A DNA stretch of 8,947 bases from assembly GCA_945835425.1 (NCBI GenBank), contig CAMAJC010000055.1, positions 1 through 8,947 of the forward strand. The letters are read 5' to 3'. Position numbers and translations under genes: made by a program. Source of the DNA: an uncultured Clostridia bacterium. GTDB lineage: Bacteria > Bacillota > Clostridia > Oscillospirales > Ruminococcaceae. Below the pieces are notes generated by a model. The model ran no database searches, was not told the DNA's origin, and saw only the letters and a program-made list of their open reading frames with translations. This document shows positions 6,276 through 8,947 of this stretch, piece by piece. The stretch's first letter is position 1, and each line of letters opens with the position of its first letter.

Positions 6276-6753
6276 CGATATCACCCCAGTCGATCTCGCC
6301 GTCCTCCAGCGGTGTTCCCTCCAGACTGCCGGTTTGGGCGACCTCCTCCATAATCTCCCGGTCGAGGTTTGCCAGGAAGGAAAGGCTTCCGCTGGCTGCT
6401 TCGTCAAAAACCAGCCGCATCCCCTCGATCAGCTCGTCGTCGGTCAGCTGCTCCATACACTCGCCCTTGAAATAATAAAACAGGTCCAACAGTTCAGCCA
6501 GCATGTTGGCATATTCAGCCTGCCGGATATAGGGAGAATCGCAGAAAGCATAAACCAGCTTCCGCAGGATGCTTTCGCCGAACTCCACCCGTCCGGTCGC
6601 TTGCAGGGCGTCTATCCGGCGAAGGGCAATCTGCTCCATCTGCTGATCGGACAGAGTGAGGCCGTAGCGCTCGGTCATCTGATTGCACTGGGTCAGTTCC
6701 ATTTTGGTCTGGATAATCTGCATCGGCTGGGAAAAAAGCTGCATTTCGTTCAT
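6268..6753 (-). CDS. DUF6323-like protein of unknown function
   Basis: This is a 161-residue, acidic, helical protein starting MNEMQLFSQPMQIIQ. GGAGG (6767-6763) lies 9 nt before ATG, and a good extended -10 promoter lies just upstream. Segments such as TERYGLTLSDQQMEQIALRR, TGRVEFGESILRKLVYAFCDSP and LLDLFYYFKGECMEQLTDDE recall small Clostridia proteins labelled DUF6323, which in my memory occur beside DUF6179. The tail is strongly acidic (LEDGEIDWGDIDG) and overlaps the next gene's start by 8 nt. No enzyme motif, signal peptide or transmembrane helix is visible. It is the first gene of the apparent three-gene operon. It and its partner probably form a functional pair, given overlap and co-occurrence, but what they do is not known. 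Confidence 0.8.
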   Translation of the reverse strand: MNEMQLFSQPMQIIQTKMELTQCNQMTERYGLTLSDQQMEQIALRRIDALQATGRVEFGESILRKLVYAFCDSPYIRQAEYANMLAELLDLFYYFKGECMEQLTDDELIEGMRLVFDEAASGSLSFLANLDREIMEEVAQTGSLEGTPLEDGEIDWGDIDG

Positions 6754-6773
6754 GATCGGTCACCTCCAGCCCT

Positions 6774-6802
6774 GTTATATCATGGGCAGGAGGAAAGTAC
6801 AA
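6774..6802 (-). promoter_or_regulatory. Promoter of the DUF6323/DUF6179/asnB operon
   Basis: On the minus strand the -10 box is TATAAC (6779-6774), preceded by TGA, which gives an extended -10. The -35 TTGTAC (6802-6797) is 17 bp upstream and only partly matches consensus. The first gene starts about 20 bp downstream of the -10, so its leader is short. Confidence 0.55.
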
Positions 6803-6817
6803 GACTTGAAAAAAGTC
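6803..6817. other. Small inverted repeat between divergent promoters
   Basis: GACTT (6803-6807) and AAGTC (6813-6817) flank GAAAA and overlap the rightward -35 box. Binding there could affect both promoters. At 5 bp per arm it could also be chance. Confidence 0.25.
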
Positions 6818-6834
6818 CGAAAATGTGGTATAAT
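6806..6834 (+). promoter_or_regulatory. Near-consensus extended -10 promoter without a downstream ORF
   Basis: TTGAAA (6806-6811), a 17-bp spacer and TATAAT (6829-6834), with TGG directly before the -10, give the best promoter in the window. Initiation is expected around 6841. No start codon with a proper ribosome site follows before the terminator at 6984-7025. Confidence 0.8.
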
Positions 6835-6840
6835 AAAGGT

Positions 6841-7025
6841 GCAAAAGAGGAAAGATTTACATTTTATTCATATTTATGTACACGAAAAAACCTCTGATTT
6901 AATAAGCTTCTCTCTTTTTCGGAGACATGCTTGTGGGTTTTTCCCCGCCTTCGGCGGGGAAAAACCAATAAATCAGAGGCTTCAAAAAACGGAGGCACTC
7001 ATTGTTTTGAGTACCTCCGTTTTTT
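6841..7025 (+). ncRNA. Candidate structured small RNA, about 185 nt
   Basis: The stretch lies between a near-consensus promoter and a perfect intrinsic terminator, with no credible ORF. An 8-codon frame at 6876-6902 (MYTKKPLI) has no properly spaced ribosome site. Predicted by eye: a weak hairpin TACAT/ATGTA (6858-6862 with 6876-6880), and a closing stem CCTCTGATTTA (6891-6901) with TAAATCAGAGG (6969-6979). The closing stem encloses a small arm AAGC...GCTT (6904-6907 with 6929-6932) and a 14-bp hairpin GGTTTTTCCCCGCC/GGCGGGGAAAAACC (6936-6949 with 6953-6966). The terminator hairpin follows. AGAGG at 6846-6850 could compete with the 3' arm for CCTCT, so two folds are possible. I do not recognise it as 6S, tmRNA, SRP, RNase P or a known riboswitch. 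It converges on the methyltransferase gene. An alternative reading is an untranslated remnant with a dispersed palindrome. Confidence 0.5.
6984..7025. terminator. Bidirectional intrinsic terminator (small RNA and methyltransferase)
   Basis: AAAAAACGGAGG (6984-6995) pairs perfectly with CCTCCGTTTTTT (7014-7025). After one mismatch, five more pairs (6997-7001 with 7008-7012) close a 6-nt loop. Six-base T tracts leave on both strands. It ends the methyltransferase gene (minus) and the putative RNA (plus). Confidence 0.92.
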
Positions 7026-7041
7026 ATACAGTTATATCGGG

Positions 7042-7821
7042 TCAGTTTCCATTTGCGCCATCTTTTTGCGCGATCAATAAGAAACGGTGGATGGTGCCGT
7101 CGACGGAACCGTTTGCCTCGAGGATTTCCTGCGCCTTTAAAAGCCCGTCAAAACAGCTGTCAACCGAAAATCCCGGGAATTCCCACTCGATGATCCGCGC
7201 AAACCAGACCAGTGCGCCAACATCAAAAAAGCGGATGGGCCGAAAGGTTTCTTCTGCCCGCGTAATGGTAAAACCAGCTCTGCGGAAAGCAGCGCTCTGA
7301 TCGGTCAGATTGTGGCCGGGGAAAGGCTTTTCGGTTCCCGGCAGCAACAGCTCGACCAGCTCCCGGTCATTGTCCTCTCCTACCTGCTCGGTGATAAAGA
7401 GTCCGCCCGGTTTCAGCAGCCGGTAAAGCTCCTGCGGTTTATAGTCGCCGTGGCGGTTGATGATGATGTCAAAGCTTTCGTCCGCAAAGGGCAATGCGCC
7501 GTAATCGTCCGCGTCCCGGTAGTCGATGCCGAGCGGGAGAAGCGTCTCCCGGCAGAGGGCGCAGTTTGGCGGAAACCCTTCCGTCGCGGCGGTATTTTCA
7601 TATGGATGCCCCAGCGAGAGGAGAAATTCTCCGCCGCCGGTATCGATGTCCAGCAGCTTATCCTCCGGCCGCAGGCAGGAGCGGACAACCGCTTCGTAAT
7701 TCCACGGCAGGTCGGTTTCTTCGGTATAACGTCCGTCCAGATGGGAAAAATCCCAGCCGTGGATGTGGGCGATGGCTTCTTCTGCTTTCCAGTTTTCTTT
7801 CAGTTTGGATACTTGCATCAT
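7042..7821 (-). CDS. Class I SAM-dependent methyltransferase, substrate unknown
   Basis: This 259-residue cytoplasmic protein has a Rossmann-like methyltransferase domain. Motif I is LLDIDTGGGEFLL (56-68), where the Gly-rich loop binds S-adenosylmethionine. The acidic residue after strand 2 is Glu81 (ATEGF). The motif II region is ALPFADESFDIIINRHG (109-125), and LLKPGGLFITEQVG (135-148) matches the post-II segment. The layout matches UbiE/YcgJ-type small-molecule methyltransferases common in Firmicutes. The C-terminal part, with aromatic FFDVGALVWFARIIEWEFPGF, likely forms the substrate side and does not reveal the acceptor. The start is ATG 7821 or ATG 7818; AAGGAG ends 5 nt before the first and 8 nt before the second. 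An AT-rich TATATA lies upstream without a convincing -35. It appears monocistronic and ends in the bidirectional terminator. Confidence 0.88.
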   Translation of the reverse strand: MMQVSKLKENWKAEEAIAHIHGWDFSHLDGRYTEETDLPWNYEAVVRSCLRPEDKLLDIDTGGGEFLLSLGHPYENTAATEGFPPNCALCRETLLPLGIDYRDADDYGALPFADESFDIIINRHGDYKPQELYRLLKPGGLFITEQVGEDNDRELVELLLPGTEKPFPGHNLTDQSAAFRRAGFTITRAEETFRPIRFFDVGALVWFARIIEWEFPGFSVDSCFDGLLKAQEILEANGSVDGTIHRFLLIAQKDGANGN

Positions 7822-8101
7822 AACTGCTCCTTTTCGTCATGTCATATATAAATGGACACTCATCGGTGCAGTTTACAAAACAGCATGGGGATGGATGATT
7901 TCCGGCTGATTCGCGTTTTGATTTCGGTTATGGCGTCGGGCTGAGGGCAGCCCGCCCTACCGATTAAGAATAGACATTTGCAGATCAATCGAAAAGCCCT
8001 TTCGTTACTCGGTGCGGCCTGCTGCCTGCATTAAAACTGCACCGAGCAGTTACCTCGCTCGCTCCGAAACATGGAGCACACCCCTTTCAATGCGCAGCAA
8101 A
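7822..8101. other. Gene-free spacer with several small inverted repeats
   Basis: No coding frame is supported here. It holds the methyltransferase leader at its left end and the 3' flank of the DegV-family gene at its right. Palindromes seen: CGGGCTG/CAGCCCG (7937-7943 with 7948-7954, loop AGGG), CGAAA/TTTCG (7990-7994 with 8000-8004), CTCGGTGC/GCACCGAG (8008-8015 with 8039-8046) and GCTCC/GGAGC (8061-8065 with 8073-8077). CGGTGCAGTTT (7864-7874) also recurs in inverted form near 8034-8044. None has a proper T tract after the DegV stop, so no clear terminator is seen. Confidence 0.55.
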
Positions 8102-8947
8102 TCAAACTTCTCTTGTATCGCCGATAAAGAACAGGGCAACGGTCCCGATGCCCGTATGGGAGCCGATGACCTGGCCGATATCGCCGATGACGACCTCTTT
8201 GGTGCCGAAACGCTTTTTGACCAGTTCGGCGACGAACTGCGCGTCCTCGTAGCAGGCGGAATGGGAGATATAGATGACGTCGTTTTTGTTGTCCCCGATC
8301 TTTTCTTCCATTTTGTCCACCAGCCAGGTCAGCGCCTGTTTCCGTCCGCGGGTCTTGCCGACGTTGATGAGGTGGCCTTCGTCGTCGACGTGCAGCAGCG
8401 GCTTGATGCCCAGAGCCATGCCGACCACAGCCGATACCTTGGAGACGCGGCCGCCGCGGTAGAGGTGGAACAGGTCGTTGACGGTGAAGTTGTGGACGAG
8501 CTTTAAACGGGTATCGGTCAGGTACTGTGCCAGCTCGTCGATGGTCAGCCCTTCGTTTTTCTTCTGGATGGCGTAGTGGAGCAGCAGCCCTTCGCCCATC
8601 GACGCTGCCAGCGAGTCGACGACGATAATTTTGCTGCCGGGGAAACGTTCCATGACCTCCTGCGCCGCAATGGTGCAGCTCTGGTAGGTGCCGGAAAGGC
8701 CGGAGGAGAAGGCCAGATGGAGGACGTCCTTCCCTTCCTTGACCAGTTTTTCAAAGGAACCCGTGGCCTGCTCGATTGTGACCTGAGAGGTCTTGGGCAT
8801 GGCGCCGTCGGCGATCATCTGGAAAAATTCTTTCGGGGAAAGGCTGTCGTCCGCAGCGCTGTCGTAATCCCGGCCGTTGATCGTATAGGTCAGGCCCAAA
8901 AGGTTGACGCCGTTTTCTTTGTAATATTCCCGCGGCATATCGCAGGT
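8102..8947 (-). CDS. DegV-family fatty-acid-binding protein (5' partial)
   Basis: The frame runs off the right edge; 281 residues are visible, beginning TCDMPREYYKENGV. This continues the family's N-terminal DS(T/G)CD motif, so the internal Met at 8938 is not the start; only a few residues are missing. Family marks are TSQVT (53-57) and SSGLSGTYQS (81-90), which supply the Thr/Ser that hold the fatty-acid carboxylate in DegV/FakB proteins. Further on are RGGRVSK and GIKPLL, before a C-terminal domain ending ALFFIGDTREV. DegV/FakB proteins are cytoplasmic two-domain carriers that, in several Firmicutes, present fatty acids to the kinase FakA for phosphorylation and entry into phospholipid synthesis (family knowledge). 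No fakA is visible in this window, and genomes usually hold several paralogues, so the specific lipid is unknown. Length fits the usual 280-290 residues. Confidence 0.92.
   Translation of the reverse strand, partial: TCDMPREYYKENGVNLLGLTYTINGRDYDSAADDSLSPKEFFQMIADGAMPKTSQVTIEQATGSFEKLVKEGKDVLHLAFSSGLSGTYQSCTIAAQEVMERFPGSKIIVVDSLAASMGEGLLLHYAIQKKNEGLTIDELAQYLTDTRLKLVHNFTVNDLFHLYRGGRVSKVSAVVGMALGIKPLLHVDDEGHLINVGKTRGRKQALTWLVDKMEEKIGDNKNDVIYISHSACYEDAQFVAELVKKRFGTKEVVIGDIGQVIGSHTGIGTVALFFIGDTREV

Noticed and set aside
6276..6407. Longer start for the DUF6179-like protein at 6407
   Set aside because: It overlaps the preceding gene by 140 bp and gives an Arg/Trp-rich peptide unlike the rest; ATG 6275 gives a normal 8-nt coupled overlap.
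6683..7300. Plus-strand 205-codon open frame across the candidate RNA
   Set aside because: It starts upstream of the strong promoter, crosses the terminator and runs antisense into the methyltransferase, with no ribosome site and low-complexity composition.

Overview
The window looks like chromosomal DNA from a low-redox, anaerobic Firmicute, most likely a gut Clostridia member near Oscillospiraceae/Ruminococcaceae. This is inferred from a thioredoxin reductase tail beside a CPDC glutaredoxin-like gene, a secreted protein built of choline-binding-type repeats, a DegV-family lipid-binding protein, a glutamine-hydrolysing asparagine synthetase, and a pair of small proteins that resemble the Clostridia-specific DUF6323 and DUF6179 families. 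Strong GGAGG-type ribosome sites and clear intrinsic terminators fit the same group. Genus cannot be fixed from sequence alone.

Plus-strand half (1-3450). The C-terminus of trxB ends at 81 and is followed by an intrinsic terminator and a second hairpin. A small glutaredoxin-like gene (308-673) comes next; a textbook terminator sits inside its reading frame. Then come a secreted cell-wall-binding repeat protein (712-1902), a P-loop small-molecule or nucleotide kinase-like protein (2019-2576), and an XRE regulator with a C-terminal effector-binding domain (2713-3402). A bidirectional terminator separates this half from the next.

Minus-strand half (3450-8947). Reading right to left, DUF6323-like (6753-6268), DUF6179-like (6275-5364) and asnB (5317-3452) form one apparent operon. 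The first two overlap by 8 nt. A 13-bp hairpin buries the asnB Shine-Dalgarno and has the form of a terminator. Further right are a SAM-dependent methyltransferase (7821-7042), a 280-bp gene-free spacer rich in small inverted repeats, and a DegV-family protein that runs off the right edge (8947-8102).

The most unusual stretch is 6774-7025. Two good sigma-A-type promoters point away from each other with their -35 boxes only 3 bp apart. The leftward one serves the DUF6323/DUF6179/asnB operon. The rightward one, with a near-consensus extended -10, has no credible ORF downstream and ends at a perfect terminator about 185 nt later. The enclosed sequence folds on paper into a closed multi-stem structure, so a small noncoding RNA is the best explanation. 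One of its hairpins has a compensatory-change relative between trxB and the glutaredoxin gene.
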